Virus record (IMG/VR): IMGVR_UViG_3300010354_004459
Coordinates: 1-34,319 of that record
Origin: a virus
Direction: 5' to 3' (one strand)
Length of the DNA: 34,319 bases
Below, in pieces: positions 1-8,987 of the stretch. The notes under the pieces are model-generated. The model made no database searches and had not been told where the DNA came from. It saw nothing but the letters and a program-made list of their open reading frames with translations. Made by a program: the position numbers and the translations under genes. Position 1 is the stretch's first letter; each line of letters begins with the position of its first letter.

Positions 1-1251
1 ATGGATTCATCAGATAAACAAAATTTCTTTATTAAAGAAAGCAAAACATTTTGCATGCTGCCATGGATTCATATCCATACTACACCATCTGGATTAGCTG
101 CTCCTTGCTGTATAGCAGAATCTACTAAAGAAGGCAAAGGAGTAGGAAATACTGCTACACATTCGTTAATGGAGATAGTTAACGGTCCAAAAATGAATGA
201 GTTACGTAAAAATATGTTAGATGGTATATTTCCTAATGATTGTAAAAGCTGTCATAGGTATGATGAAAAAAATATTGTAAGTCCTAGAAAAGCATACAAT
301 GATTATTTTAAAGATTACCTAAATGAAAGTCTAGAAAATACTAACTCAGACGGTTCTCTCAAAGAATTTAAGATGCGGTATTTTGATATTAGATTTAATA
401 ATATCTGTAATTTTAAGTGTAGAACATGTAATGCTTCTTATAGCAGCCAATGGGAGCAAGAGAATATGAAACATATTCCTGGGTTTATTCCTATTCCAAA
501 AAATAATAAACCATTATTTTTACAAGAAATTGTTGACCAAATACCTAATATGAAGGTAGCATATTTTGCCGGCGGCGAACCTCTAATAACTGAACAACAT
601 TATACGTTATTAGAAGAAATGATTAGAACTGGTGAGTCTGATAATATAATTTTAAGATACAATACAAATCTTAGTCATTTAAATTTTAAAGATAAAGATC
701 TTATTCAAATGTGGAGTAAATTTAAGCATAGTATTGAATTACATGTAAGTATTGATCATTGCGGCGAAAGAGCAGAATATATTAGACATGGTACTGATTG
801 GGGATTAATTGAATCTAATATAATGAAAGTAAAAAAGATGCCAAATGTATTTTATCATATTAATACTGTATTAAGTGTTTTTAATTTATTGACAATTGAT
901 AAATTTTATGAATACATGAACAAAAAAAATCTTTTTACAAGCACAGACAGAAGTGCTACATTGTATCCAATGTCATCTCCTGAACAATTTACTTGCCATG
1001 TGCTGCCAGAAAAATATAAACAGCAGGGCATAGAAACACTGAATAGAACAAATGAGTTTATGACAAAACATAATTACAGTCAAACTATTATAGACGAATT
1101 ACAGAAATCTGCTCTATGGGTTAAAGATAGAAATTTATGGGATGAATACGGTAAAAAATTTAAAAGAGAAGTTGTTCGAGTTGACGACATTCGGGGAGAA
1201 AGTTTTAGAAAAACTTTTCCAGAGTTAGAAGCATTACTAGACTTAAATTAA
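1..1251 (+). CDS. Radical SAM protein with N-terminal twitch-type cysteines (paralog 1 of 3)
   Basis: The protein has 416 residues. It carries the radical-SAM CX3CX2C cluster at C136, C140 and C143 (motif CNFKCRTC), followed by GGEP at 191-194, which usually contacts S-adenosylmethionine. Before this core lie C18, C36-C37, C81 and C84, in a layout like the twitch/SPASM auxiliary iron-sulfur region but placed at the N-terminus. This matches the family annotated as twitch domain-containing radical SAM protein. Such enzymes open SAM reductively to start radical chemistry; the substrate here is unknown. The ATG is the first base of the window, and the N-terminus aligns with that of the next gene (ESK.FCM.PW), so this start is plausible, though upstream sequence is not visible. 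It is the first of three tandem paralogs, with 10 nt before the next gene. Confidence 0.85.
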   Translation: MDSSDKQNFFIKESKTFCMLPWIHIHTTPSGLAAPCCIAESTKEGKGVGNTATHSLMEIVNGPKMNELRKNMLDGIFPNDCKSCHRYDEKNIVSPRKAYNDYFKDYLNESLENTNSDGSLKEFKMRYFDIRFNNICNFKCRTCNASYSSQWEQENMKHIPGFIPIPKNNKPLFLQEIVDQIPNMKVAYFAGGEPLITEQHYTLLEEMIRTGESDNIILRYNTNLSHLNFKDKDLIQMWSKFKHSIELHVSIDHCGERAEYIRHGTDWGLIESNIMKVKKMPNVFYHINTVLSVFNLLTIDKFYEYMNKKNLFTSTDRSATLYPMSSPEQFTCHVLPEKYKQQGIETLNRTNEFMTKHNYSQTIIDELQKSALWVKDRNLWDEYGKKFKREVVRVDDIRGESFRKTFPELEALLDLN

Positions 1252-1261
1252 AGATAAAAAA

Positions 1262-2497
1262 ATGAACTTAGATAAAAAATTTTTGTTAAATGAAAGCAAA
1301 GTATTTTGCATGTTTCCGTGGATGCACTTAAATATTACTCCTCGGGGGGACATTTATCCTTGCTGTAGTAATACCTATACATCACCGTTTGGTAGTATTA
1401 AAGATTCTACATTAAAAGAAGCGTTTAATAATGATAAGATGAAACAGTTACGCCTTAACATGTTAAACGAAAAAGAAAGTTCTATTTGCGATTTTTGCTA
1501 TAAACATGAACAAGCCAGTCCACATAGTTTTAGAAATTATAGTAAAGAATTTTGGAGTAAAGATTTTGATGAATTAGTGCCACAAACATTAGAAGATGGC
1601 ACCATGCCTGAGTTCAAAATGAAATACTACGATATTCGTTTTAGTAATATTTGTAATTTTAAATGTAGAACTTGCGGTTCTGAATTTAGCAGTCAATGGG
1701 CAGCTGAACAACGTGCCAATCATGATCCTAATCATCCTATTGTTATTCACGCAGATGATAACAAAGGAAAATTATTAGAAGAAGTTCTTACACATATTGA
1801 ACATATTGATCTTGCTTATTTTGCCGGTGGAGAACCGTTAATTACAGACGAGCACTATACAATTTTAGAAGAAATGATTCGTAAGGGAAGAACTGATGTT
1901 ACTCTAAGGTATAACACAAACGCTAGTAATATTAAATACAAAAATCATGATGTACTTGACTTGTGGAAACATTTTAAACGTGTAGAACTCAGTTGTTCGG
2001 TTGATCATTATGGTGAAAGAGCAGAATGGTTGCGTCACGGAACAGATTGGGGAAAAGTGGAATCTAATTTAGCAACTTTTCGTGAATTAGACTATATTAG
2101 TTTTCAAATGAATACGGTGTTTAGCATTTTTAATTATTTCACACTAACTGAGTTTTATGACTATCTTATTAGTAAAAATTTAATCAGACGTAATGATTGG
2201 CATCATAGTTTGTATAGGGCTGTACATCCCCCGTACTACTGTGCTAAAAGTTTGCCTAAAGAGTTAAAGATTACCGCAGAATCTAAAGCTAGAAAATGGG
2301 CTGAACAACACAAGGATAATGGCACTAGTTTATCAACGCTAGTAGTAGACGCTGTTAATTTTGCAGCTGAAAGAAATTCGTGGGAAGAAAACAAAAAAAC
2401 TTTTTTCATGCACACATTATCAGTCGATAAAATTAGAGAAGAAGATTTTTTTAAAGTTTTCCCTGAATTAAATAAACTGTCAATTTTGGTAGAATAA
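1262..2497 (+). CDS. Radical SAM protein with N-terminal twitch-type cysteines (paralog 2 of 3)
   Basis: The protein has 411 residues and the same layout as the preceding gene: N-terminal cysteines C16, C34-C35, C76 and C79, the radical-SAM cluster at C131, C135 and C138, and GGEP at 189-192. The stretches around DIRFSNICNFKCRTC, YFAGGEPLIT and RHGTDWG are nearly the same as in paralog 1, which points to tandem duplication followed by divergence. One base separates its stop from the ATG of paralog 3. The ribosome binding site is poor (an A-rich AAAGATAAAAAA), as for several genes in this block. The substrate is unknown. Peptide or small-molecule modification are both possible, because twitch/SPASM enzymes act on either. 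Confidence 0.85.
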   Translation: MNLDKKFLLNESKVFCMFPWMHLNITPRGDIYPCCSNTYTSPFGSIKDSTLKEAFNNDKMKQLRLNMLNEKESSICDFCYKHEQASPHSFRNYSKEFWSKDFDELVPQTLEDGTMPEFKMKYYDIRFSNICNFKCRTCGSEFSSQWAAEQRANHDPNHPIVIHADDNKGKLLEEVLTHIEHIDLAYFAGGEPLITDEHYTILEEMIRKGRTDVTLRYNTNASNIKYKNHDVLDLWKHFKRVELSCSVDHYGERAEWLRHGTDWGKVESNLATFRELDYISFQMNTVFSIFNYFTLTEFYDYLISKNLIRRNDWHHSLYRAVHPPYYCAKSLPKELKITAESKARKWAEQHKDNGTSLSTLVVDAVNFAAERNSWEENKKTFFMHTLSVDKIREEDFFKVFPELNKLSILVE

Positions 2498-2498
2498 A

Positions 2499-3770
2499 AT
2501 GAAAGATATAGCAGACTTAATCAAAACTGGAAAGCATTTTTGTATATTACCTTGGATGCACTTTCATGCTTGGCCAGACAAGCGTGTATTACCTTGTTGT
2601 ATAGCAAATAGCAATGATGTATATGCCACCGTTGACGAAAATTCATCTATTTTAGACATGATGAATAGTGAAAAATTTAAACAAATGAGATTGGCATTTT
2701 TAAATGATGAACCGGTAAGTAGTTGTCAAAGGTGCTATGATTTAGAAGCATTGGGAACTACTACTATGCGTAATAGTCACAATGCTAATTGTCCTAGCCG
2801 CAATGGTATAACTCCAGAATATGTAAAAGACGTAACTAACGAAGATGGTAGTTTAAAGTCATTTCAAATGAAATACATGGATATGCGATTTAGCAATTTG
2901 TGTAATATGAAATGTCGCAGTTGCGGACCTAGTTGCTCAAGTCAATGGGCACAAGAATTTATAGATCATAAAGGCGTCGAAGTTCTAAACAAACATTTTA
3001 ATATGACTAAAATGGTCGTGAGTAATAATGAAGATCAAGTTTTTATGACAAAATTAAAACCATATCTAAAGGATGTAGTTGAGGTATACTTTGCTGGCGG
3101 CGAAGTTATCATTACTCCTGAACATTACGAGTGTTTAGATTATTGGTTAGAAACAGGTGTAAATGAAAAAATTGAATTAACTTATACTACAAATTTTTCT
3201 AGTTTAAAATATAAAGATAAAGACCTAATCGAATACTGGAAAAAATTTCCTAAATTGATTATTTGGGCTAGCCTTGATGGTATGGGTAAACACGGTGAAT
3301 TAATTAGAAAAGGCACTGACTGGGATAGGATAGAAAAGAATTTACGTGAAATTAAAGAGCTAGTACCACACGCTAGATTTCAAATAACTCCAACAATAAG
3401 TATTTGGAATGTGTACCAATTTCCTAAATTTTTTGATTATCTAATTGATAATGACTTAATTGATAAAAATACGGCACCGAGGTTTAACTTAGCTACTAGT
3501 CCCTGGTATGCTAATATCATGATTCTTCCAGAATTTAGTAAAGAGAAGCTAACTCGACTGTACAGAGAGTATATTCACAAATATAGTTATAATAAGGCAA
3601 TTAGTGATGGTTTTAAAATGGTACAGCAGAATTTAAAAAGCGGTGAACCAAACAAAGGTGGCTTACAAGAATTTATTAAGTTCAATGATGAATTAGATAT
3701 TGTTAGAAATGAAAAAATTCTAGATGTAGCCCCTGAACTCAAAGAGGTGTATAGATGGGCAAAAAGTTAA
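2499..3770 (+). CDS. Radical SAM protein with N-terminal twitch-type cysteines (paralog 3 of 3)
   Basis: The protein has 423 residues. The radical-SAM cysteines are C135, C139 and C142 (CNMKCRSC). The N-terminal auxiliary-type cysteines are C15, C33-C34, C76 and C79, with extra cysteines at C98 and C146. The SAM-binding GGEP of its two paralogs reads GGEV here (200-203), a conservative change that need not abolish activity. The repeated FAGGE, HY and RKGTDW elements show common ancestry with the two upstream genes. Its 3' end overlaps the next radical-SAM gene by 16 nt, suggesting translational coupling of all four enzymes. It is the most divergent of the three tandem copies. Confidence 0.85.
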   Translation: MKDIADLIKTGKHFCILPWMHFHAWPDKRVLPCCIANSNDVYATVDENSSILDMMNSEKFKQMRLAFLNDEPVSSCQRCYDLEALGTTTMRNSHNANCPSRNGITPEYVKDVTNEDGSLKSFQMKYMDMRFSNLCNMKCRSCGPSCSSQWAQEFIDHKGVEVLNKHFNMTKMVVSNNEDQVFMTKLKPYLKDVVEVYFAGGEVIITPEHYECLDYWLETGVNEKIELTYTTNFSSLKYKDKDLIEYWKKFPKLIIWASLDGMGKHGELIRKGTDWDRIEKNLREIKELVPHARFQITPTISIWNVYQFPKFFDYLIDNDLIDKNTAPRFNLATSPWYANIMILPEFSKEKLTRLYREYIHKYSYNKAISDGFKMVQQNLKSGEPNKGGLQEFIKFNDELDIVRNEKILDVAPELKEVYRWAKS

Positions 3771-4720
3771 TTGCTATCCATGCGCCAGAACCATATCTAG
3801 CAGTTACATGGCAAGTTAATAATTTTTGTAATTTTAAATGTAGCTACTGTAATCCAGGTAACTGGGGAGGAAGTCATCGTAACGATGATAATCTAGATGT
3901 TTATTTAAAAAATTTAGATATTATTATTAAAAGATATAAAAGTGTAGGATATAAGCATTATAAATTTTTCTTCAGCGGCGGAGAACCGACAGCCTGGAAG
4001 AATTTTATTCCAATATGCGAATGGTTAAGAGAACAATTACCTGATTGTACATTAGCTGTTAATACAAATTTAAGTAGACCGTTAGCCTGGTGGGAAAAAC
4101 ATTACCATTTGTTTGACGATATTGTGGCTAGTTTTCATGTTGAATTTGCCGACAAAGACAAATATAGAGATAACAATATTTTTCTCTGTGACAAGGTAAA
4201 TTATCTATGTACTAAGATGTTAATGCACGAAGAAAGATTTTGGGAAATAGTTGATTTTGGAAATTATTTAAAAACGGTTATGCCTAACTATTTTATTGAA
4301 TGGACTCCGTTGTTTGATGAAATGAGTGTTAATGCCGGGCCGTGGCAGTATAAAGACCAAGATAAGGCCAAATTTATCAATGAACATAATGTAGAAATGA
4401 ATTTTACTATACCCAAACCATATAAAGAAAGTAAAGCAGTTAGTTTTAATAGGTATGATGATAATTCTAAATCGCCTACAAACAGTAATGAAATTATTGT
4501 AAACGGACAAAACTTTTTTAAAGGTTGGATTTGTAATGTGGGAGATTGTATTTTTATAAATCCGACAGGACAAGTAAGTCTTGCTAGTTGTGGACAAGGT
4601 GATAGTGTAGGGCATATATTAAATGATATTTCTAAAGTTGGCCCTAAACAAATAGTATGCGGAAAAGATCATTGTCATTGCGGCACTGATATTATTATTC
4701 CAAAGTTTGACAGAGTTTAA
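3755..4720 (+). CDS. Radical SAM protein with C-terminal SPASM-like cysteines
   Basis: The protein has 321 residues. The radical-SAM core starts almost at once, with C25, C29 and C32 (CNFKCSYC), and GGEP lies at 75-78. The auxiliary-type cysteines are at the C-terminus: C260, C265, C279, C302, C307 and C309, with spacing like a SPASM or twitch domain. This is the usual order, the reverse of the three upstream paralogs, so it is a separate subfamily rather than a fourth tandem copy. The start lies 16 nt inside the previous gene. Substrate unknown. Clustering with three other radical-SAM proteins suggests sequential or partnered reactions, which is inference. Confidence 0.8.
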   Translation: MGKKLIAIHAPEPYLAVTWQVNNFCNFKCSYCNPGNWGGSHRNDDNLDVYLKNLDIIIKRYKSVGYKHYKFFFSGGEPTAWKNFIPICEWLREQLPDCTLAVNTNLSRPLAWWEKHYHLFDDIVASFHVEFADKDKYRDNNIFLCDKVNYLCTKMLMHEERFWEIVDFGNYLKTVMPNYFIEWTPLFDEMSVNAGPWQYKDQDKAKFINEHNVEMNFTIPKPYKESKAVSFNRYDDNSKSPTNSNEIIVNGQNFFKGWICNVGDCIFINPTGQVSLASCGQGDSVGHILNDISKVGPKQIVCGKDHCHCGTDIIIPKFDRV

Positions 4721-4722
4721 AA

Positions 4723-5862
4723 ATGCCAATTGTTAATTCTACTATTCCTTTTATTAATTACGATGGACAAGTCTATTATCGTGATCAAAATGTTGTATAT
4801 GAAATCAGTGATTATCCTGGAATTAAATATCATTGGATTGAATATTCTATTCCAAACAACGTAAAACAAATTAAGAATATTTTGTCTGACGACATAATAG
4901 ATAAGATTCGAAATGAAGATTTATATCTAGTCTTATATCATTCTCATGAAGCATCTACAAAAATTGTAGCTGAAATAAATCTTTTATTAGCTCAATTAAA
5001 AATCCCAGAAAATAAATTTCATTTATACACAGAATCTCCTACTGTTAGAGATTTGATGATAGACTTTGCTAAAAAATTAGGTAAACAACCATTTAGGTGC
5101 TTTCAAACTACATTGTTTGAAAAATTTTCGCAAGATGGTATATCGCAACTAGAATATAACTACACTATAAAACCTACACTAGAATACAAAACTTATAATA
5201 AAAAATTTCTTAACTTTAATAGGCGATGGAGGTGGCATAGACCCATTTTAGTAGCGCATTTATATTTAGAAAAGTTGTTAGATCAGGGTTATGTAAGTCT
5301 AGCAGATTGCGACGATAATTTTGATTATAACAAACTGTGGAATATAATTTTAGAATTACATGACAAATATCCCGATATTCAGCACAAATTAATAGCTGAA
5401 AAAAATAATATATTAAATATTCCACCTTTAATTTTAGATCAATCAGATTTAAAAATTAATCATGCAAATCTAATGTCGTCAACATTTGATCTGTACGCAA
5501 ATACATATTTTAGTGTAGTAACAGAAACTAATTTTTATTACAAACAAGAACCAGCTTTATTTTTAACAGAAAAAATTTTTAAACCAATTGCTCATAAGCA
5601 TCCTTTTGTTGTACTAGGCCGTCCTGGTACTTTAAATTTTTTAAAAAAATTAGGATATAAAACATTTGATAAATTAATTGATGAGTCATATGATATGATA
5701 GATGATGATACTTTAAGACTTATAAGAGTAGTACAAGAAATTAAAAAATTATGTAATTTATCAGATGATAGATTAAGAGAATTTTTAAATGAAGCTCAAA
5801 AAATTTGCGATTATAATTATACCTTATTAAAAAATAAAACTAATTTTATTACAGAAATATGA
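4723..5862 (+). CDS. Glycosyltransferase-like protein, paralog A
   Basis: The protein has 379 residues, with no signal peptide or membrane segment. The C-terminal part holds a strong signature: E268, then LTEK at 281-284, HKHPF at 291-295, GYKTF at 311-315 and DESYD at 320-324. A second block, NRRWRWHR, lies at 166-173. The ET...TEK...P(F) arrangement recalls the donor-binding region of GT-B enzymes such as GT10 fucosyltransferases, but this is by eye only. Two other genes in the window (7990-8958 and 13267-14502) share the same blocks, so this is a local family of three. It sits 2 nt after the radical-SAM gene and 1 nt before an SGNH-like gene. A glycan-modifying role is inferred. An uncharacterised phage family is the alternative. 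Confidence 0.6.
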   Translation: MPIVNSTIPFINYDGQVYYRDQNVVYEISDYPGIKYHWIEYSIPNNVKQIKNILSDDIIDKIRNEDLYLVLYHSHEASTKIVAEINLLLAQLKIPENKFHLYTESPTVRDLMIDFAKKLGKQPFRCFQTTLFEKFSQDGISQLEYNYTIKPTLEYKTYNKKFLNFNRRWRWHRPILVAHLYLEKLLDQGYVSLADCDDNFDYNKLWNIILELHDKYPDIQHKLIAEKNNILNIPPLILDQSDLKINHANLMSSTFDLYANTYFSVVTETNFYYKQEPALFLTEKIFKPIAHKHPFVVLGRPGTLNFLKKLGYKTFDKLIDESYDMIDDDTLRLIRVVQEIKKLCNLSDDRLREFLNEAQKICDYNYTLLKNKTNFITEI

Positions 5863-5863
5863 T

Positions 5864-6646
5864 ATGATTGACAATATTGATTTATCAAAATACAAAAGAT
5901 TTTTTGCATTTGGCTGTAGCTTTACAGGATATTGGTGGCCAACTTGGGCAGATGTTTTAGCTAAAGATATGCCACAAGCAGAGTTTTACAATATGGGATA
6001 TTGTGGTGCAGGAAATTTAATGATTAGTAATAGAATATATGAAGCTAATTTAAAATTAAAATTTAACAAAGACGATTTAGTAATTGTTATGTGGTCTACA
6101 TTTTGTAGAGAAGATAGATATATTAACAATAGATGGGAATGTCCTGGTAATATTTTTACGCAACAAGTTTACTCTGAAAATTTTGTTAAAAAGTTTGCAG
6201 ATCCAAAAGGATACTTAATACGGGATCTGTCGTTGATAAGTTATACTAAGTGTTTTTTAGAAAGTTTAAAATGTGATTCAATTACTCTGCTATCAGTTCC
6301 GTTAAATTTTCAAAATGAAGACAACGAAGTAGATTCGATAATTAAAAGTTATTCTTCTACATTCGAAACAGTACCTAAACCCATGCTTGATTTAGAGTTT
6401 AACGGTACATGGGGAACTAGTGGAGTATCTTATATTTTTCAAGGAAAGCCTATGTGGGATTATCACCCTAGTCCTATACGATATAGAAATTATCTTGAAA
6501 AAATAGGTTTTAAATTATCTTTGACATCTAAAATTTTTGCCGAAAATTCTACTCAAAATATGAGTAAGGCTAAAAGTAAAGAAGAATTAGTATCATTATT
6601 TGGAAACAATGGACATGGAGATGCTCATTTTTCTCAATGGTGGTAA
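5864..6646 (+). CDS. SGNH/GDSL-hydrolase-like protein A
   Basis: The protein has 260 residues. Block I reads FGCSFTG with the presumed nucleophile S19, block III reads GAGN at 48-51, and a block-V-like DYHPS lies at 199-203, supplying a possible D199/H201 pair. This order is typical of SGNH hydrolases, which remove or transfer acyl groups on sugars, peptides or lipids. The family-wide GDS signature is replaced by GCS, as in several phage and bacterial surface-glycan SGNH proteins. It follows the glycosyltransferase-like gene with a 1-nt gap, so an O-acetyl or acyl editing role on a glycan is plausible. Two other GCS-type proteins occur in the window. Confidence 0.6.
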   Translation: MIDNIDLSKYKRFFAFGCSFTGYWWPTWADVLAKDMPQAEFYNMGYCGAGNLMISNRIYEANLKLKFNKDDLVIVMWSTFCREDRYINNRWECPGNIFTQQVYSENFVKKFADPKGYLIRDLSLISYTKCFLESLKCDSITLLSVPLNFQNEDNEVDSIIKSYSSTFETVPKPMLDLEFNGTWGTSGVSYIFQGKPMWDYHPSPIRYRNYLEKIGFKLSLTSKIFAENSTQNMSKAKSKEELVSLFGNNGHGDAHFSQWW

Positions 6647-6682
6647 ACGTAAATAAGTAAATAATTTTTTGTAAGGACAATT
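6647..6682 (+). promoter_or_regulatory. Short AT-rich spacer with two TAAATA boxes and a ribosome binding site
   Basis: This 36-nt spacer precedes the nucleotide-sugar dehydrogenase gene. It holds GTAAATAAGTAAATAA, two overlapping boxes loosely like the T4 late promoter core TATAAATA, then TAAGGA as a good ribosome binding site before the ATG at 6683. It is one of few non-coding breaks on the plus strand, so a transcription start here is possible. The match to TATAAATA is partial. Confidence 0.3.
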
Positions 6683-7876
6683 ATGAAAACAGTTGCGATG
6701 ATAGGAGTTGGGAAACTTGGGCAAGATTGTGCCGAGGTAATGGCCCAACATTATAATACAGTAGGATATGATGTAGCACCTAGGACACCTTCTAATTTCA
6801 GGATGTGCGACTCTATTAAAGAAGCCGTAGAGGGTAGAGATTTAATTTTTATAGCTGCTCCAACTGCTCATGATCCAATTTATGGTGGCGAAACTCCGAC
6901 TAGTCACCTTCCAAATAAAGACTTTGATTATACTGTTGTAAAACAGATTCTTGAAGAAGTTAACAAATATGTTAATAAATCGCAATTAGTTGTTCTAATT
7001 AGTACTACTTTACCGGGCACTGTAAGAAATTTACTAGCTCCTTGTATAACTAACGCTAGATTTATCTACAATCCATATCTTATAGCAATGGGCACAGTTA
7101 AATGGGATATGGTAAATCCAGAAATGGTAATTATTGGAACTGAAGATGGCAGTCTTACTGGAGACGCAAAAGAATTAATTGATTTTTATAAACCATTTAT
7201 GGAAAACAATCCTAGATACGAAGTTGGTACTTGGGACGAAGCAGAATCAATTAAGATATTTTATAATACTTTTATTAGTACAAAATTAGCTTTAGTAAAT
7301 ATGATACAAGATGTTGCTGAGACAAACGGTAACATTAATGTTGATGTAGTTACTAATGCTTTAAAGCATAGCACATACAGAATTATGGGTCCTGCATATA
7401 TGGGAGCCGGCCTAGGTGACGGTGGTGCATGTCATCCTAGAGATAACATTGCGTTAAGATACCTAGCAGAACGTTTAGATTTAGGATATGATCTATTTGA
7501 TGCTATTATGAAAGCTAGAGAAGTTCAAGCAAAACGAATGGCAAAACGATGTTTAGAATATGGTAAAAATGTAACAATTATTGGCAAAGCCTATAAGCCT
7601 GGTGTTCCTTATACAATAGGCAGTCCAAGTTTATTAGTAGGTCATTATGTTACAGAGCTAGGCGGGAATGTTCATTACTTTGACCCTAATACTGGCGATA
7701 TGGATATTAGAAAAGATTGGACAGACATATATTTAATAGGCTATTGGGAAGAGTGGATGAAAACAGCAGTGCCAGTGGGCGGAACTGTTTTAGATCCTTG
7801 GCGCAAATTAGATAGAGAATCTCATGTAGGATTTGAAGTTATTAGCTACGGAAATACTCGTAAAAAAAAAGTTTAA
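6683..7876 (+). CDS. Nucleotide-sugar 6-dehydrogenase (UDP-glucose/GDP-mannose dehydrogenase family)
   Basis: The protein has 397 residues, close to the family's usual length. It opens with a Rossmann motif GVGKLG (8-13). STTLPGT (107-113) matches the family's STVPPGT. The catalytic cysteine is C250 in GLGDGGACHPRD (matching GxGxGGxCxPKD). IIGKAYKPG and IGSPS resemble the C-terminal UDP-sugar-binding domain. The reaction would be NAD-dependent four-electron oxidation of a nucleotide sugar to its uronic acid, feeding the neighbouring glycosyltransferase-like proteins. The exact sugar cannot be told. The reading frame ends in CGT-AAA-AAA-AAA-GTT-TAA, an A9 run from which a -1 slip would run on into the next gene. 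Confidence 0.85.
   Translation: MKTVAMIGVGKLGQDCAEVMAQHYNTVGYDVAPRTPSNFRMCDSIKEAVEGRDLIFIAAPTAHDPIYGGETPTSHLPNKDFDYTVVKQILEEVNKYVNKSQLVVLISTTLPGTVRNLLAPCITNARFIYNPYLIAMGTVKWDMVNPEMVIIGTEDGSLTGDAKELIDFYKPFMENNPRYEVGTWDEAESIKIFYNTFISTKLALVNMIQDVAETNGNINVDVVTNALKHSTYRIMGPAYMGAGLGDGGACHPRDNIALRYLAERLDLGYDLFDAIMKAREVQAKRMAKRCLEYGKNVTIIGKAYKPGVPYTIGSPSLLVGHYVTELGGNVHYFDPNTGDMDIRKDWTDIYLIGYWEEWMKTAVPVGGTVLDPWRKLDRESHVGFEVISYGNTRKKKV
7862..7870 (+). promoter_or_regulatory. A9 run, possible -1 frameshift or transcript-slippage site
   Basis: Nine A residues end the dehydrogenase gene, two codons before its TAA. Positions 7864-7870 form A-AAA-AAA in the correct phase for an X-XXY-YYZ slippery heptamer. 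After a -1 shift the frame stays open through 7871-8958, joining the glycosyltransferase-like gene. A weak 8-bp inverted repeat follows at 7895-7902 and 7922-7929 with a 19-nt loop, farther away than a usual stimulator. A sequencing or assembly homopolymer error would give the same picture. Confidence 0.4.
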
Positions 7877-7989
7877 CTCCTAATCAAGATTTATTAAATG
7901 ATGCTAAAAATTTAATAAAAAATCATTTACCTAATTTAGAAGATTATTATCATGTATGGGCACACTGTCTAAGTGCTGCCCATTTTCAC

Positions 7990-8958
7990 ATGATTGACAC
8001 TAAAGAAATAGTAAATGACATAAGGATAGCCATTAAAAATGGTCATAAGAAAATTTTATTTGATAATATAGCCGAAGGCACTTATTTTGATATTATTAGA
8101 AAAATACATAGAATAATAAAATTAGTCGATGACAGTTCTGTAGAATATTATTATCTTTGTTCGTCTTATAATAGTGATCAAGCATATATGACATATTGTG
8201 AAAAACACAATATTAATCCTGTTCTTAAAATGATAAAAGTTAATTATTTTGAAATGGTAGAAAAAGCATATTTAGAACAATATCTAATTGAGAATCCTAA
8301 AAAAACTATTACCTACGAAATAAAAAATAAATCTAAAATTTTTAATTGTTTCAATAAAGCTCCTAGACAACACAGAGTTGAAATATTTTATAATATTCTA
8401 AGAGACGGTTATCTAGATAAGACATACTCGTCTTTTCAATTTGGTAAAGAAATTGCCGACCATTACATTGACAAAGAAATAAGAAAAATGTATGTGAAAC
8501 ATTCAAATATTTTTCCTTTGTTATTAGGAATGTCATCCGAAAGACCTAATCCAGTAGATGTAAGAGACGGTGATTTTTTATATCATAATGACTCGTATTT
8601 TAGTCTAGTAACTGAAACATTGTTTTATAAAAATTTTAGTAGTTCTGAAAACTGTGTATTTTTAACAGAAAAAACTTTTAGACCTATTATTCATAAACAT
8701 CCATTTATTATTGTAGGATCGACAGGATGTTTAGCATATTTAAAAAAATACGGATACAAAACTTTTGCTCCTTTTATTGATGAATCATACGATAGTATAA
8801 TTGATGATGAACAACGATTAAATGCTATATGGAAAGAAGTAGTAAGATTGTCTAATTTTTCTAATGAAGAATGGTTAGAATGGCAGCAAAATGTTGCTAG
8901 TATTGTCGAACATAACTATGATGTTATCATGAATAAAAATTATACCATTTTAGAATAA
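7990..8958 (+). CDS. Glycosyltransferase-like protein, paralog B
   Basis: From the first ATG the protein has 322 residues. It shares with its paralogs HR at 128-129, ET at 209-210, LTEK at 225-228, HKHPF at 235-239, GYKTF at 255-259 and DESYD at 264-268. The start is uncertain. There is no Shine-Dalgarno sequence before 7990, and the frame is open from 7864 with coding-like content (including YYHVWAHCLSAAHFH) but no ATG, GTG or TTG. The real protein may therefore begin earlier, through a -1 shift on the A9 run that ends the dehydrogenase gene, giving a fusion. The activity is inferred to be glycosyl transfer; the substrate is unknown. Confidence 0.6.
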   Translation: MIDTKEIVNDIRIAIKNGHKKILFDNIAEGTYFDIIRKIHRIIKLVDDSSVEYYYLCSSYNSDQAYMTYCEKHNINPVLKMIKVNYFEMVEKAYLEQYLIENPKKTITYEIKNKSKIFNCFNKAPRQHRVEIFYNILRDGYLDKTYSSFQFGKEIADHYIDKEIRKMYVKHSNIFPLLLGMSSERPNPVDVRDGDFLYHNDSYFSLVTETLFYKNFSSSENCVFLTEKTFRPIIHKHPFIIVGSTGCLAYLKKYGYKTFAPFIDESYDSIIDDEQRLNAIWKEVVRLSNFSNEEWLEWQQNVASIVEHNYDVIMNKNYTILE

Positions 8959-8987
8959 ACGTTAAATATCTTATAGGGAGAATTATT

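Noticed and set aside
889-923. TTGACA inside the first radical-SAM gene as a promoter
   Set aside because: The -10 position at 17 bp spacing matches only 3 of 6 and the site lies within coding sequence.
4268-4615. A 115-codon minus-strand open frame
   Set aside because: It lies wholly inside a well-supported radical-SAM gene on the other strand, and its translation shows no family features.
5868-5897. TTGACA at the start of the first SGNH-like gene as a promoter
   Set aside because: The -10 position reads TACAAA, only a partial match, and the site lies after the start codon of the gene it would serve.
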